From the NCBI GenBank assembly GCA_027858855.1, contig JAQIBV010000022.1, positions 1 through 44,367 of the forward strand: a stretch of 44,367 bases of DNA, written 5' to 3'. This document shows positions 13,535-22,029 of the stretch, one piece after another. The notes under the pieces were generated by a model. The model worked only from the letters and a program-made list of their open reading frames with translations. It made no database searches and was not told the DNA's origin. A program made the position numbers and the translations under genes. Each line of letters begins with the position of its first letter. Position 1 is the stretch's first letter. Origin of the DNA: Spirochaetota bacterium. Its GTDB lineage: Bacteria > Spirochaetota > UBA4802 > JAFGJZ01.

Positions 13535-14107
13535 ATGAAAGTCAAATGTCTATCCGTTAAAAATCCTATCTCATATTTAATTTGTGCAGGAATCAAAGAC
13601 GTTGAGAACAGATCATGGAATACTGAATATAGAGGTACTGTTTTTATCCATAGTTCCGGAGCTGACGCTTTCCATATAAATATACCGGAATGGTATGAAA
13701 TTTTACCACTACAGAAAGAATTAAACTCAATTCAATTCGATGACAATGACAACCTTATTTCAGAGTCTCATTATATAGGTTATGATAAGAATAATGACCG
13801 GCTGTTTTTGACTGCTGAAGGTGAGAAGCACAGAGCAGAATATGAGCTTTCAAAACTTTATCAGGCCGGTCTTGATACAGATCAACCATATTTTAAAGCA
13901 CAGGCAATAATCGGAACCGTTGATATTACAGATGTAGTTAAGGATAGCAGTTCAAAATTTGCAGAGCCAGGCGCTTATCATTGGATCCTGTCTAAACCAC
14001 GGCTTTTCGAAAAACCTATACTCCATGTAAAAGGACGGCTTCGCTTTTTCGATTATACTATTTCTGACAATCCGATTACGGTAATAAAAACGACCGGTAC
14101 AGCTTAA
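13535..14107 (+). CDS. ASCH domain protein
   Basis: 190 aa. The start CLSVKNPISYLICAGIKDVE with a following NRSW and RGTVFIHSS, and the end AIIGTVDITDVV then AYHWIL and KGRLRFFDY, match ASCH proteins, a beta-barrel fold related to PUA that binds RNA and in some members hydrolyses modified nucleosides. An about 60-residue Asp/Tyr-rich insert separates the two halves. The gene is between ArdC and the PAPS-reductase/ParB pair, so it may act in nucleic-acid modification or defence evasion. AAAAGG precedes the ATG. Confidence 0.75.
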   Translation: MKVKCLSVKNPISYLICAGIKDVENRSWNTEYRGTVFIHSSGADAFHINIPEWYEILPLQKELNSIQFDDNDNLISESHYIGYDKNNDRLFLTAEGEKHRAEYELSKLYQAGLDTDQPYFKAQAIIGTVDITDVVKDSSSKFAEPGAYHWILSKPRLFEKPILHVKGRLRFFDYTISDNPITVIKTTGTA

Positions 14108-14111
14108 TAAA

Positions 14112-14171
14112 ATGAAAGCTCCGATTTATCTTCAAATAGACTCATTTAATCTTATCAAAACAAGGAGGTGA
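14112..14171 (+). CDS. Possible 19-aa leader peptide
   Basis: ATG 14112 to TGA 14171. The TGA overlaps an ATG at 14171 just before the next gene, and its last codons contain the AAGGAGG ribosome site of that gene. It could be a coupling peptide or mere chance; no clear ribosome site of its own. Confidence 0.25.
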   Translation: MKAPIYLQIDSFNLIKTRR

Positions 14172-14176
14172 TGACC

Positions 14177-14296
14177 ATGGCGAATGATCCAGGAGGTTCC
14201 GGAGCTTTTTCCCCTACAGGGAAATTCCGTAAAAGAAATGCTCCGAGGGCGCTGGTAACCAATAAGTCAACCGGCAGAGGGAAGAGATTATACTAA
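14177..14296 (+). CDS. Small basic Gly-rich protein (39 aa)
   Basis: AAGGAGG (14162-14168) gives a strong ribosome site for ATG 14177 (an in-frame ATG at 14171 is too close). The peptide is basic (GKFRKRNAPRALV, GRGKRLY) and Gly/Ser-rich at its start. No known family. Basic 40-residue phage peptides can bind nucleic acid; that is not shown here. Confidence 0.5.
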   Translation: MANDPGGSGAFSPTGKFRKRNAPRALVTNKSTGRGKRLY

Positions 14297-14299
14297 TCA

Positions 14300-14980
14300 A
14301 TGGTTGATTTATTTAAAGTTATCAAAAATATAGCAAATCAGACTGATGAGGCTATAATCATGTTTTCAGGAGGGAAGGATAGCATTGCTACTCTTGATCT
14401 CTGTATGTCATATCTAAATCCTAAGAAGTGCCGGATAGTTTACTGGTATTTTGTTAAAGGTCTACGCGTTAAAGAACAGTTCTTCAGGCATTACGAAAAA
14501 AGGTATGGCATTACAATAGAACAGGAGGCTCACCCTTCCCTCTCAGAGATGATGGCTAAAAACGTGTTTATGCATACTCAAAAAACGGTACCGATAGTAA
14601 GCATTGGCGATGGTGAAAACTATCTGCGGAAAAAATATGATATCTCATATTTGGCCTATGGATTCCGGAAAAATGAATCGTTACAAAGAAGAGGCCAGAT
14701 TTCCCAATGTAAAGGCTTTGACAAAGTACATAAGAAAATCTACCCGATAGGGGACTGGAATCATAATCATGTATTGAAGTACTTAAATCATCGAAAGCTG
14801 CCATTACCGGTTGAGTATTCTTACGGTTTTCGTGATATCAACTTTATATCTGGTGAGCCATTAATATGGTTGAAGCAGAATTACCCAGATGATTACGACC
14901 GGGTTAAAGAAGTATTCCCACTTATAGACGTGGAGTTAATGAGGGCATATGAGCAACAAAACACAAAAGTCAGTAATTGA
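14300..14980 (+). CDS. PAPS reductase-like ATP pyrophosphatase (IbrA-like)
   Basis: 226 aa with the PP-loop SGGKDS at residues 23-28, which binds the phosphates of ATP or PAPS in PAPS reductases, tRNA thiolases and DndC. It lacks the CxxC-type cysteine clusters of DndC; only isolated cysteines occur (about positions 35, 44 and 138). The partner gene at 14949 overlaps by 32 nt and encodes a ParB/Srx-fold protein. This pair is known in phages and as IbrA/IbrB of Escherichia coli prophages, where it changes gene expression by an unclear mechanism. Its role beside the terminase is unknown. Confidence 0.75.
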   Translation: MVDLFKVIKNIANQTDEAIIMFSGGKDSIATLDLCMSYLNPKKCRIVYWYFVKGLRVKEQFFRHYEKRYGITIEQEAHPSLSEMMAKNVFMHTQKTVPIVSIGDGENYLRKKYDISYLAYGFRKNESLQRRGQISQCKGFDKVHKKIYPIGDWNHNHVLKYLNHRKLPLPVEYSYGFRDINFISGEPLIWLKQNYPDDYDRVKEVFPLIDVELMRAYEQQNTKVSN

Positions 14981-15719
14981 TAAGAAGCTGAGAACAGCCA
15001 ATAAACTTGAAAATTACGAGATTGTAACTGTAGACAGATCTGCAGTTACCGGAGCCGAATACAACCCAAGAAAGATTACAGAATCGGCAAGAAAGAAACT
15101 TAAAAAAATTATCCGGAAGTTTGGTCTACTTGCACCAATCACCTGGAATGAAATTACCGGGAATGTAGTAGGCGGCCACCAACGACTATCCGTCCTTGAC
15201 GATTATCACAAGGGTAAAGACTACCAAATACAGGTGGCTCGAGTATATCTCTCTGAACGTGACGAGATCGAGGCCAACATATTACTAAACAACCCATCAG
15301 CACAAGGGGAGTGGGACAACGATCTTCTGGTAGATATCAAGAGTGTTTATTCAGACCAAGACTTTGAAAAGGATTTACTATTTGATAGAGAAGATATAGA
15401 CATGATACTTACAAGTACCGGGAATTTTGAGGAAGTCGGGCATATCTTTCAAGAGGTGGAAGAACAGCAAACAACCATAGCAGACATTGAAGCGATAAAG
15501 AAGGCTAAGAAAGAACATCGGGAGAAGGCTAAATTTGAAAATCAGCAAGGCACGTCTCACAATATAGAGAATGATGATTATTACGTTACAGTGGTTTTCA
15601 ACAACAACTCTGAAAAGCATAATTTTCTTGAGGACATTGGGGTTAAGAGAACTGATAAGACAATTAAGGGCTCAAAGATTCAGGAACTTGCAGCAGGGAA
15701 ATATAAGCTGAGGGCATAA
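14949..15719 (+). CDS. ParB/sulfiredoxin-fold protein (IbrB-like)
   Basis: 256 aa. The ParB-like domain spans residues about 30-120 with EYNPRKITESARKKLKK, then FGLLAPITWN, and GNVVGGHQRLSVL, the GGHQR box being the nucleotide-binding motif of this fold in phage members (GERR in chromosomal ParB). A Lys/Glu-rich helical section and a small C-terminal beta domain follow. Unlike true partition ParB it has no clear central HTH. It pairs with the PAPS-reductase-like gene upstream, so it should be read as an IbrB-type effector and not as part of the partition system at 40-43 kb. Confidence 0.75.
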   Translation: MSNKTQKSVIDKKLRTANKLENYEIVTVDRSAVTGAEYNPRKITESARKKLKKIIRKFGLLAPITWNEITGNVVGGHQRLSVLDDYHKGKDYQIQVARVYLSERDEIEANILLNNPSAQGEWDNDLLVDIKSVYSDQDFEKDLLFDREDIDMILTSTGNFEEVGHIFQEVEEQQTTIADIEAIKKAKKEHREKAKFENQQGTSHNIENDDYYVTVVFNNNSEKHNFLEDIGVKRTDKTIKGSKIQELAAGKYKLRA

Positions 15720-15745
15720 AAGGTAGCCGTGTGATGCATATTTAT

Positions 15746-15770
15746 AACAAATTTTAACAAAGTTGAACAA
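15746..15770 (+). promoter_or_regulatory. Helically phased AACAA repeats before the terminase
   Basis: AACAA occurs at 15746, 15756 and 15766, exactly 10 bp apart, in an AT-rich 65-bp gap, followed by a run of A and GAGACAT. This could bend the DNA or be a binding site for late control or small terminase (pac). No clear sigma-70 promoter seen. Confidence 0.4.
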
Positions 15771-15784
15771 AAAAGAGACATTTA

Positions 15785-16198
15785 ATGAAACTGGACATTT
15801 ACAGCAACTTAGACGATACAGATAAGGATATTCTTAAGCACAAGATCCAGTTTCCCTCTATATCTAATACTGATTTATGTACTCGCGTTGGTATAAGCAG
15901 AACAACTTTGATTGCTCGCCTTAAAAAAGAGTCGGTCAGGGCTGCAATATGCGAATCACAGAAAGAAGCCATCGAAATATTGATTGATTTGCAGACAAAG
16001 GCGGCACGTACACTTGGAACACTTCTTAAAAGTGGTGACGAGACTATTCAGTTGGCGGTTGCCAGAGAAATACTTAAAAGTGTAAATCCTGATACTCTTG
16101 ATTTAAAGCTGAGAAAAGAGGATCCTGATGAAACTATGAAAAGAGTTTATGACAAAATAAATGCTGTGCCTGAAAAGGATAATGAGTTTGCTCAATGA
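15785..16198 (+). CDS. terS: Small terminase subunit (probable)
   Basis: 137 aa. The N-terminal region has a helix-turn-helix (SISNTDLCTRVGISRTTLIA, residues about 26-45) followed by a long helical region, the usual makeup of small terminase subunits that recognise the packaging site. It lies immediately upstream of the large terminase and overlaps it by 17 nt. Assignment rests on domain layout and position rather than a family signature. Confidence 0.7.
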   Translation: MKLDIYSNLDDTDKDILKHKIQFPSISNTDLCTRVGISRTTLIARLKKESVRAAICESQKEAIEILIDLQTKAARTLGTLLKSGDETIQLAVAREILKSVNPDTLDLKLRKEDPDETMKRVYDKINAVPEKDNEFAQ

Positions 16199-17744
16199 AA
16201 TTAATGATCATAAATTGTTTACCCTGGCACAAACGGCATGTGAGGAATTAAAAGCTCACTGCAAAGGCGATATTTCTCTTTCAGATGAGATCGTCACCGA
16301 TTTTAAACAAGTAATCATACTTGCCAGTGAAATCTCTTTTTACTTCTTTTGTAAATGCGTTCTTGGCTTTACTAAGCTTACTCCCCAAACTCATAAACGG
16401 TGGTGTGTGGATCTTCAAGCCGCCTTTTTTAAGCACGATTATTTGATGAGACTAAAACCGCGTGGAACGTTCAAGACAACGATATATGGAGAGTCGTTTA
16501 TTCTCTGGGCGTGGGCCATAATTAGTCCAGAAATTCGCTTCTGCTACACATCGGCCAACCAGTCGCTTTTGACAGAAGTATCAGCTCACTTAGATTACTT
16601 TATTGCAGACGATTCCGAGTCATTATACTCTTTTGTTTTTGAAATTAAGCGTGATAAGAGCTTAAGGCCAAATACCGGTGATGTTTTTAACATAGTAGGG
16701 AAGCCGAGCAGCCAAAAGGGAAGTTCTTTAATTTTCCGGACAGCTGGAGGTAGTACAAACGGTCTGCATCCACACGTAATAATAATAGACGACCCGATGG
16801 ATAGGAACGACCGAGAGTCCGCTACTATCCGAGAAAAGAAGAAAAGATGGTATGAGTCGTTAGAGCCGTTGCTTACTCCCTACAACCTCACAGAAGAGCA
16901 GAAAAAAAGGTTAGGGATAGACCGAATTGAAAAAACCATGTTTATTGCCACTCGTTGGCACATGCAGGATTTAGTCAGTTATGTTATTGAGCTAAACAAC
17001 GGAGCAGCTGATTCGGATAAGTACGACATTGAATCCGAATCTATCTATGACAGTGAGGGCAACCCCGCATATCCAGAGTTCTTTGGAGAGGGACGGATAA
17101 ACAAAATAAAATCCAAAATGAATGATGTTTTCTTTGCCTGTCAGTATAAGAATAATCCTCTTCCGGAAAACCTACAGCTTTTTGATATTGAGAAGTTTCA
17201 TTTTTTTGATATAGATATGCTTGATATCACAAAAGGAGAGAACATCTGTGTCTTTGATCCGTCCCGGGGAAAAAGTACGAGTGATTACCCTGCTGTTGTC
17301 TGGGCAAATTTTCAATCCGGATCAATACGCATATTTACGGCAATAGATAAGAAGATCGATCTCGAATCTTTGATATCGAGAATAGCACAGATAAACATAG
17401 AGCTGAAAATCAGAAAGATGAGGTATGAAGGGAACGGTACCACGCTTCTTGACAAGAATCTGAAAGAGGCTCATCAGAAGATTGATCCCAATTACAAAAT
17501 TTGTATCGAAGAGAATTGGACTACTAACAATAAAGAGGAACGAATCCGAGCGATGCAGCCTAATATTCATTCCGGTTACGTCCAGTTTAGAAGAGATTAC
17601 AAGACCGCATATCCGGAGCTTATAAATCAGGTGCAGTACTTCCCTGCATGGGGGAATGATGACTTTCCCGATGTTATAGAGAAGGTGGTGCAGTACTTCG
17701 ATAAACCAGTGTATAAGCCAGTTATAGTTACAGGAGGACATTAA
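16182..17744 (+). CDS. terL: Large terminase subunit
   Basis: 520 aa from ATG 16182 (AAAGG upstream). The ATPase has a Walker A-like motif LKPRGTFKTT (about 91-100) and Walker B VIIIDDP (about 199-205), plus the ATRWH coupling motif near 256-260. The nuclease domain begins with VFDPSRG (Asp359) in the RNase H-like fold. It pumps DNA into procapsids and cuts concatemers. The Walker A with RGTFKT is the form seen in P22/Mu-like and DUF-type terminases. Next gene starts 2 nt after its stop. Confidence 0.9.
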   Translation: MSLLNEINDHKLFTLAQTACEELKAHCKGDISLSDEIVTDFKQVIILASEISFYFFCKCVLGFTKLTPQTHKRWCVDLQAAFFKHDYLMRLKPRGTFKTTIYGESFILWAWAIISPEIRFCYTSANQSLLTEVSAHLDYFIADDSESLYSFVFEIKRDKSLRPNTGDVFNIVGKPSSQKGSSLIFRTAGGSTNGLHPHVIIIDDPMDRNDRESATIREKKKRWYESLEPLLTPYNLTEEQKKRLGIDRIEKTMFIATRWHMQDLVSYVIELNNGAADSDKYDIESESIYDSEGNPAYPEFFGEGRINKIKSKMNDVFFACQYKNNPLPENLQLFDIEKFHFFDIDMLDITKGENICVFDPSRGKSTSDYPAVVWANFQSGSIRIFTAIDKKIDLESLISRIAQINIELKIRKMRYEGNGTTLLDKNLKEAHQKIDPNYKICIEENWTTNNKEERIRAMQPNIHSGYVQFRRDYKTAYPELINQVQYFPAWGNDDFPDVIEKVVQYFDKPVYKPVIVTGGH

Positions 17745-17746
17745 AT

Positions 17747-18175
17747 TTGAAGCAAGTTCGACAGAAAATTGTTCCGCTATTGCCAACAGACTCAAATCTT
17801 TACATCTACAAGTGTGATAATCGCTCTCGATTAAAAAAAGCTATTAAAAAAGAATTCAATTTTGAAATTGATATGGATAGCTTAATAGGTTGTGTCTATA
17901 ATCTGACTAGAGTTGTAAAGGGAAAAGGTGAGTTTGTAACACTCATGATTCTGCTAGATGATTCTCCGGCTATTGTTGCACATGAGGCTGTTCATGTCGT
18001 TCATAATATGAATAGTAACTTCTCATTAGAAACCAGTTCAGAAGCTACAGAGTGGTGTGCGTATATGATAGAGTATATAGTCCAGAACGTCCTAGATAAG
18101 AAAGGGTATAAACTTCTCAAAAATTCAAAAAAATCAGGAAATCAATTGACAAAATTTTATAAACAACTACATTAA
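17747..18175 (+). CDS. HExxH metallopeptidase-like protein between terminase and portal
   Basis: 142 aa from TTG 17747 with AGGAGG 11 nt upstream. Residues about 79-84 read HEAVHV, an HExxH zinc site, and a Glu-rich segment (ETSSEATEWCAY) follows about 20 residues later and could give the third ligand. The protein is small and lacks a signal peptide. Proteases near portal and scaffold genes usually process head proteins, but those are serine-type; a zinc peptidase here is less usual. It may act on scaffold or on a host protein. This is inference from motif and location. Confidence 0.65.
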   Translation: MKQVRQKIVPLLPTDSNLYIYKCDNRSRLKKAIKKEFNFEIDMDSLIGCVYNLTRVVKGKGEFVTLMILLDDSPAIVAHEAVHVVHNMNSNFSLETSSEATEWCAYMIEYIVQNVLDKKGYKLLKNSKKSGNQLTKFYKQLH

Positions 18176-18203
18176 TGTTTAGTATTTCCCTGTGATCATT
18201 TTT

Positions 18204-18276
18204 CGGTGTTTTTATCAAAACACTGCCGCGATTCATTGGCGTAACCAATGTTCCGCTTGCCCGCGTTAAGGGCAAG
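18204..18276 (+). promoter_or_regulatory. Three consecutive hairpins in the portal leader
   Basis: Stem 1: 18204-18212 with 18217-18225 (GTGTTTT/AAAACAC core plus a C-G pair and a G-T pair). Stem 2: CATTGG 18234-18239 with CCAATG 18245-18250. Stem 3: CTTGCCC 18256-18262 with GGGCAAG 18270-18276. None is followed by a U-tract. This 120-nt gap is the largest in the morphogenesis operon and may set portal expression or mRNA processing. Confidence 0.55.
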
Positions 18277-18296
18277 TCCACACCTTTGAGGTTAGT

Positions 18297-19661
18297 TTGG
18301 GTTCTGATGTTATTAAGATTAGGCGATCTGCGGAGCTAAACTCCAAAGAGCAGATCTACAAATTGATTGAGGACATCTATGTCGGTGGTGATACCTTCCG
18401 TACAAAGGGCTATCTCTACAAAAGCAGCAGAGAATCACAAGAGAGCTTTGATAAGCGTAAAGATCGAACTGTCTATATCAATCACATTGCGCCAATAGTT
18501 GAGAAATTAACTGGTTTCATTTATGCAGAAGAGGTGAAACGAAAGGGGATAGACTCGGTTTCGTTTCTTCTGGAAAAATGCAGTCGTGGCAAGAGCTTTG
18601 AGCAGTTCATCATGTATGTGGCGAGGCGGATGTTTTTGTATACCGGCGCTATACTTGTTGATACTCCTCAATTCGATCCCGCTCTTTATCCAACAGAGCA
18701 ACACAGAAAAGCTGCAGGCCTGAATCCGTACTGCGTGTTTTACCCGCCTTACGAGATCAGAGATTTTTATATTGATGACCACGGTGTGTTGCAATGGATA
18801 TTACTTGATGACTCAAAAACAGAGAAGTCAGATCCGTTCAAAGAAGCCGAAAAGAAGAAAATATACACGCTTTGGACGAATCACTATTTCGAGAAGTTTG
18901 ATATTGCAGAAAAAGAAGTTCATAGTCTTGGTCGAATAGAACACGGTCTGGGGGAGATACCGGTAAGGATTATAAACTATCAGGATGAAGATGCAGACGG
19001 AGTAACAGACTCATATTTTGAGGATGTGGCAAAGGCCAGTCAGGCCATTTATAACTACATGAGTTATCTTGATGAAATGCTTGCCAATGGAACCTTTAAG
19101 GTGCTGTTTTTCCCTGGGTATGATGAAGCCAACAAAAAGCCTGTCTCGGAGTGGAGTGTTGTAGGTACTGATCCGAATATAAGTACCTTGCCAGAGTTTA
19201 AGGGATCCTCTTTGTCTGACCTTACACCGTTTCTACAGGCCATAGAGTTTTTTGAGACAAAAATTTTGTCAAAGTTCGGAATGGATACGGATAAAGACAA
19301 AGCTTATGTGCAGTCCGGAATTGCGAAGGGAATCGATTTTGAGAAGGTGAAGACTTTGCTTCTTAAGGGCGTGGTAGAGCTAGAAGGCATAGAAAAGTGG
19401 GTATTTGCTACTGCCGGTCTCTGGATAAAAAGAAAGGTCAAGCCAGTCATTAAGTACAACAACAAGTTCGATAAAGAAGCGGTTACGACAAAGCTTGAAC
19501 GATTGCGGGAGTTGTTGTTATCAAGTAGTAAAACAGTCCGTCAAAGAGCAGAGGCTATTATTGTACAGGAAACATTCAAAGACGATGTAAACGGACAGGA
19601 AATAGACAAGATGGTTAATGAAATTACTGGGGATTTACCCAAACAGGGAGAAGAGGAATGA
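18297..19661 (+). CDS. Portal protein (DUF4055-like)
   Basis: 454 aa from TTG 18297, with GAGGT 4 nt upstream. The N-terminal region (YVGGDTFRTKGYLYKSSRES, RTVYINHIAPIVEKLTGFIY) matches DUF4055 phage portal proteins, and the helical stem with FFETKILSKFGMD is in the expected place. Portal forms the dodecameric ring at one capsid vertex through which DNA enters. Location directly after the terminase and before the scaffold supports the call. Confidence 0.8.
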   Translation: MGSDVIKIRRSAELNSKEQIYKLIEDIYVGGDTFRTKGYLYKSSRESQESFDKRKDRTVYINHIAPIVEKLTGFIYAEEVKRKGIDSVSFLLEKCSRGKSFEQFIMYVARRMFLYTGAILVDTPQFDPALYPTEQHRKAAGLNPYCVFYPPYEIRDFYIDDHGVLQWILLDDSKTEKSDPFKEAEKKKIYTLWTNHYFEKFDIAEKEVHSLGRIEHGLGEIPVRIINYQDEDADGVTDSYFEDVAKASQAIYNYMSYLDEMLANGTFKVLFFPGYDEANKKPVSEWSVVGTDPNISTLPEFKGSSLSDLTPFLQAIEFFETKILSKFGMDTDKDKAYVQSGIAKGIDFEKVKTLLLKGVVELEGIEKWVFATAGLWIKRKVKPVIKYNNKFDKEAVTTKLERLRELLLSSSKTVRQRAEAIIVQETFKDDVNGQEIDKMVNEITGDLPKQGEEE

Positions 19662-20542
19662 GGAATAATCTATTTGAAGATTTTTTAAGAATTGTAATGG
19701 CACCAGACGGAGTTGGCGGTGGTGGTTCATCAGCAGAGGCGCCATCAGGAGAAGCCGAAGGCAGTTCCGGTGGTAAAGGCGAGGCTCCGAAGTCCTTTGA
19801 AGACGTACTTGGAAAACTGGGGGAGACCGAAAGAAACATGTTTAACACTTTCCTAGGCTCTAAACTATCGGCAGAGCGCAAGAAATACAAAGAGCATGAA
19901 GAGGAACTCCTCACCAAAATTGCAAAAGCAGAGAACACAACAGGTGCTCTTTCTCAAAAACTGCAAGAGATAGAAGATGCAAAGCTAACGGACATCGAGA
20001 AAATCCAGAAGCAGGTCAAATCTTTAGCAATAGAGAAAGAGAGTTTTTTAGAAGAGCGAAAACAATTAGCAGAAAAAAGTGGCGAGTGGGAAAAACGCTA
20101 CAAAAACACGCTTGTTCGAAATGACGTTTATTCGGCGTTTAAGAATCACGAGTTGTTTAATCCGCGACAAACTGCGGAGCTGTTTATTGCAGCAGGGAAT
20201 ACGGTTGTAGAATCTGTTACAGACGAAAACGATAAGGAGACTGGAGAGTTCCGTACTGTAATGGAAGTTGCTGTTAAGGATCACGAAGGGAAAAGTAAAA
20301 CATTAAGAGGAACACCGGCGGAAGTATTCGAGAAGTGGATCGAACAGGATGAAAATCTGTATCTGCTTAGAAACTCTATGAATTCTGGAAGCGGCGCATC
20401 TTCCGGACAGAGACGAGCAGGGAAAGAGTTTTATACGTTACCGGATTGGCAAAGAAAAGTTAGTACTGCCACACCGGACGAGAGAAAACGACTCATTACC
20501 GAAAAGAAAGCCGGAAACATAATTGTAGAAGAAAAGGAGTAA
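19658..20542 (+). CDS. Scaffolding protein
   Basis: 294 aa. A Gly/Ser-rich N-terminus leads to a long coiled coil (about residues 65-150, rich in KEHEEELLTKIAKAEN-type heptads), then a folded region and a basic C-terminus (GQRRAGKEFY, ERKRLITEKK). This layout and the place between portal and major capsid protein fit a scaffold that directs coat assembly, with the basic end binding coat. ATGA overlap with the portal gene. Confidence 0.75.
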   Translation: MRNNLFEDFLRIVMAPDGVGGGGSSAEAPSGEAEGSSGGKGEAPKSFEDVLGKLGETERNMFNTFLGSKLSAERKKYKEHEEELLTKIAKAENTTGALSQKLQEIEDAKLTDIEKIQKQVKSLAIEKESFLEERKQLAEKSGEWEKRYKNTLVRNDVYSAFKNHELFNPRQTAELFIAAGNTVVESVTDENDKETGEFRTVMEVAVKDHEGKSKTLRGTPAEVFEKWIEQDENLYLLRNSMNSGSGASSGQRRAGKEFYTLPDWQRKVSTATPDERKRLITEKKAGNIIVEEKE

Positions 20543-20545
20543 TAA

Positions 20546-21682
20546 GTGAACAAATTAGAAAACTTAATCAAAACAGTTATTTTGCCTTTGGCCTTGCCTG
20601 TTTTGCGTGAAAGCGTACATATGCCGCACCTTGTTAATACTAGTTATGGAGAGGAAGCGGCTAAGCGTGGGGCAGTAATCACCGTGCCATTACCACAGGA
20701 TCTTGGAGATGCTGAAGATGTGGATACCATAAACGGTAACCCGCCCAGAGATTTAAGAGATGACACCGTGGAAATCAAGCTGGATAAGTGGAAGCAGAAA
20801 ACCTTTAAGATGAACGACAAAGAGCTATGGGAAGCCGAGCAAAACGCTGTTCTTCCTTCTGCGCTTGAGTCTTCAATTAAGGCTTTGGCTAACTCTATCG
20901 ATAAAGACCTGTTGTCTCTTCATCGAGACATCCCATTCTGGGCTGGAAAGCCAGGTGTAACACCGGCTGAAAAAACGTCCTTGATTGACGTTCGAAAGAT
21001 TCTCCAGAAGAATCTTGTTCCTATGTCAGATCGGAGTCTAGTTCTTGACGTAGAGGCGGAGGCAGAGCTGTTGGATCTGTTGTCAGATGCTCAGAAAAAT
21101 GGCGACAATATAACTGCCGGGGCATTGCGTGAAGCATTTCTTGGTCGACTCTTCGGATTTGACAACTTTGTTGATCAGAACATAGTTCCACATATTGCCG
21201 GCACATTAACAACTGGTACAACTCGAATTCTTGCTGTTGAAGCAGGGCGAACACGAGTTAGTGTAGATGGTGGAGCCGGAGCCGAAACAATCAAAAAAGG
21301 TGATCGATTCAGTATTGCCGGAGTGGATGGCTATTTCGTATTTACGGAAGATGCTACAGCCGTTGGTGGAGCAGTGAGTAGTGTGGGTGTATATCCTGCA
21401 ATACCTGCTGGTGTTGGTCCTAACACAAGTATCCAAATTGTATCTGATCATACGCCAAATCTTGCATTCCATAAAAATGCTTTTGCTCTTGCTGTTCGAA
21501 CTTTGGATGACAGTGAGTCCGAGAGCTCAACCATCGCTACTGCTGTGGATTCGGTTTCCGGCCTTCCTCTTCGTATTGAGACTTGGCGAGATTCTAAGCT
21601 TAAATGCAGACTTTGGAGTGTGGATGTTCTGTATGGAGTAAAAACAATTCGACCTGAACTTGCAGCTATTCTGGCCGGATAA
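20546..21682 (+). CDS. Major capsid protein, P22 gp5-like
   Basis: 378 aa from GTG 20546 with AAGGAG upstream. The start (LPLALPVLRESVHMPHLVNT), the spine segment WKQKTFKMNDKELW and the region GRLFGFDNFVDQNIVPH are typical of P22-type coat proteins with an HK97 fold. It builds the icosahedral shell on the scaffold. It is shorter than P22 gp5 (430 aa) and resembles coats in temperate phages of anaerobes. Confidence 0.85.
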   Translation: MNKLENLIKTVILPLALPVLRESVHMPHLVNTSYGEEAAKRGAVITVPLPQDLGDAEDVDTINGNPPRDLRDDTVEIKLDKWKQKTFKMNDKELWEAEQNAVLPSALESSIKALANSIDKDLLSLHRDIPFWAGKPGVTPAEKTSLIDVRKILQKNLVPMSDRSLVLDVEAEAELLDLLSDAQKNGDNITAGALREAFLGRLFGFDNFVDQNIVPHIAGTLTTGTTRILAVEAGRTRVSVDGGAGAETIKKGDRFSIAGVDGYFVFTEDATAVGGAVSSVGVYPAIPAGVGPNTSIQIVSDHTPNLAFHKNAFALAVRTLDDSESESSTIATAVDSVSGLPLRIETWRDSKLKCRLWSVDVLYGVKTIRPELAAILAG

Positions 21683-21692
21683 GGAGGAGTTT

Positions 21693-21956
21693 GTGACTGT
21701 AAAATTAGTAAAAGACAAAGACTATGTTATTGTAGAAACCGGAAGTGTCGGTGAAAAACGCTGGAAAGCGAAAGGCTATAAGCCCGAAAAAAGCGAAGGC
21801 GACAATGGGAAACCTGAATCAGACAAAACCGGCACTGGAAACAAATCAGGAAAGGATGAAGGAAAACCTGATACTGGACAAGAGGGATTAGAGCAAACCG
21901 GCTCTGAAAACAACAAATCAGGATCAAAAGCTACTGACGGCAACGACACGAAATAA
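21693..21956 (+). CDS. Low-complexity Gly/Lys/Glu-rich small head protein
   Basis: 87 aa from GTG 21693, with AAGGAGGAG just upstream; the open frame from 21660 overlaps the coat gene and is not used. The first 35 residues look folded (VKLVKDKDYVIVET), and the rest is a hydrophilic, repetitive tail (GTGNKSGKDEG-type). Possible capsid decoration or hypothetical protein. A GC hairpin follows the stop. Confidence 0.6.
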   Translation: MTVKLVKDKDYVIVETGSVGEKRWKAKGYKPEKSEGDNGKPESDKTGTGNKSGKDEGKPDTGQEGLEQTGSENNKSGSKATDGNDTK

Positions 21957-21985
21957 AACGAAGGTTGCAAATGTAGCTTTTATCA

Positions 21986-22007
21986 CTCCCCCGTTAATTC
22001 GGGGGAG
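21986..22007 (+). repeat. Strong GC hairpin after the coat genes
   Basis: CTCCCCCG (21986-21993), loop TTAATT, CGGGGGAG (22000-22007) is a perfect 8-bp stem. No U-tract follows on either strand, so it is probably an mRNA-stability or partial attenuation element protecting the abundant coat message rather than a full terminator. Confidence 0.65.
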
Positions 22008-22029
22008 CTTATAAAGGAGAATCAAATAA

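Noticed and set aside
21986-22007. Terminator after the coat gene
   Set aside because: Stem is strong but no T-run follows on either strand, so listed as a hairpin only.
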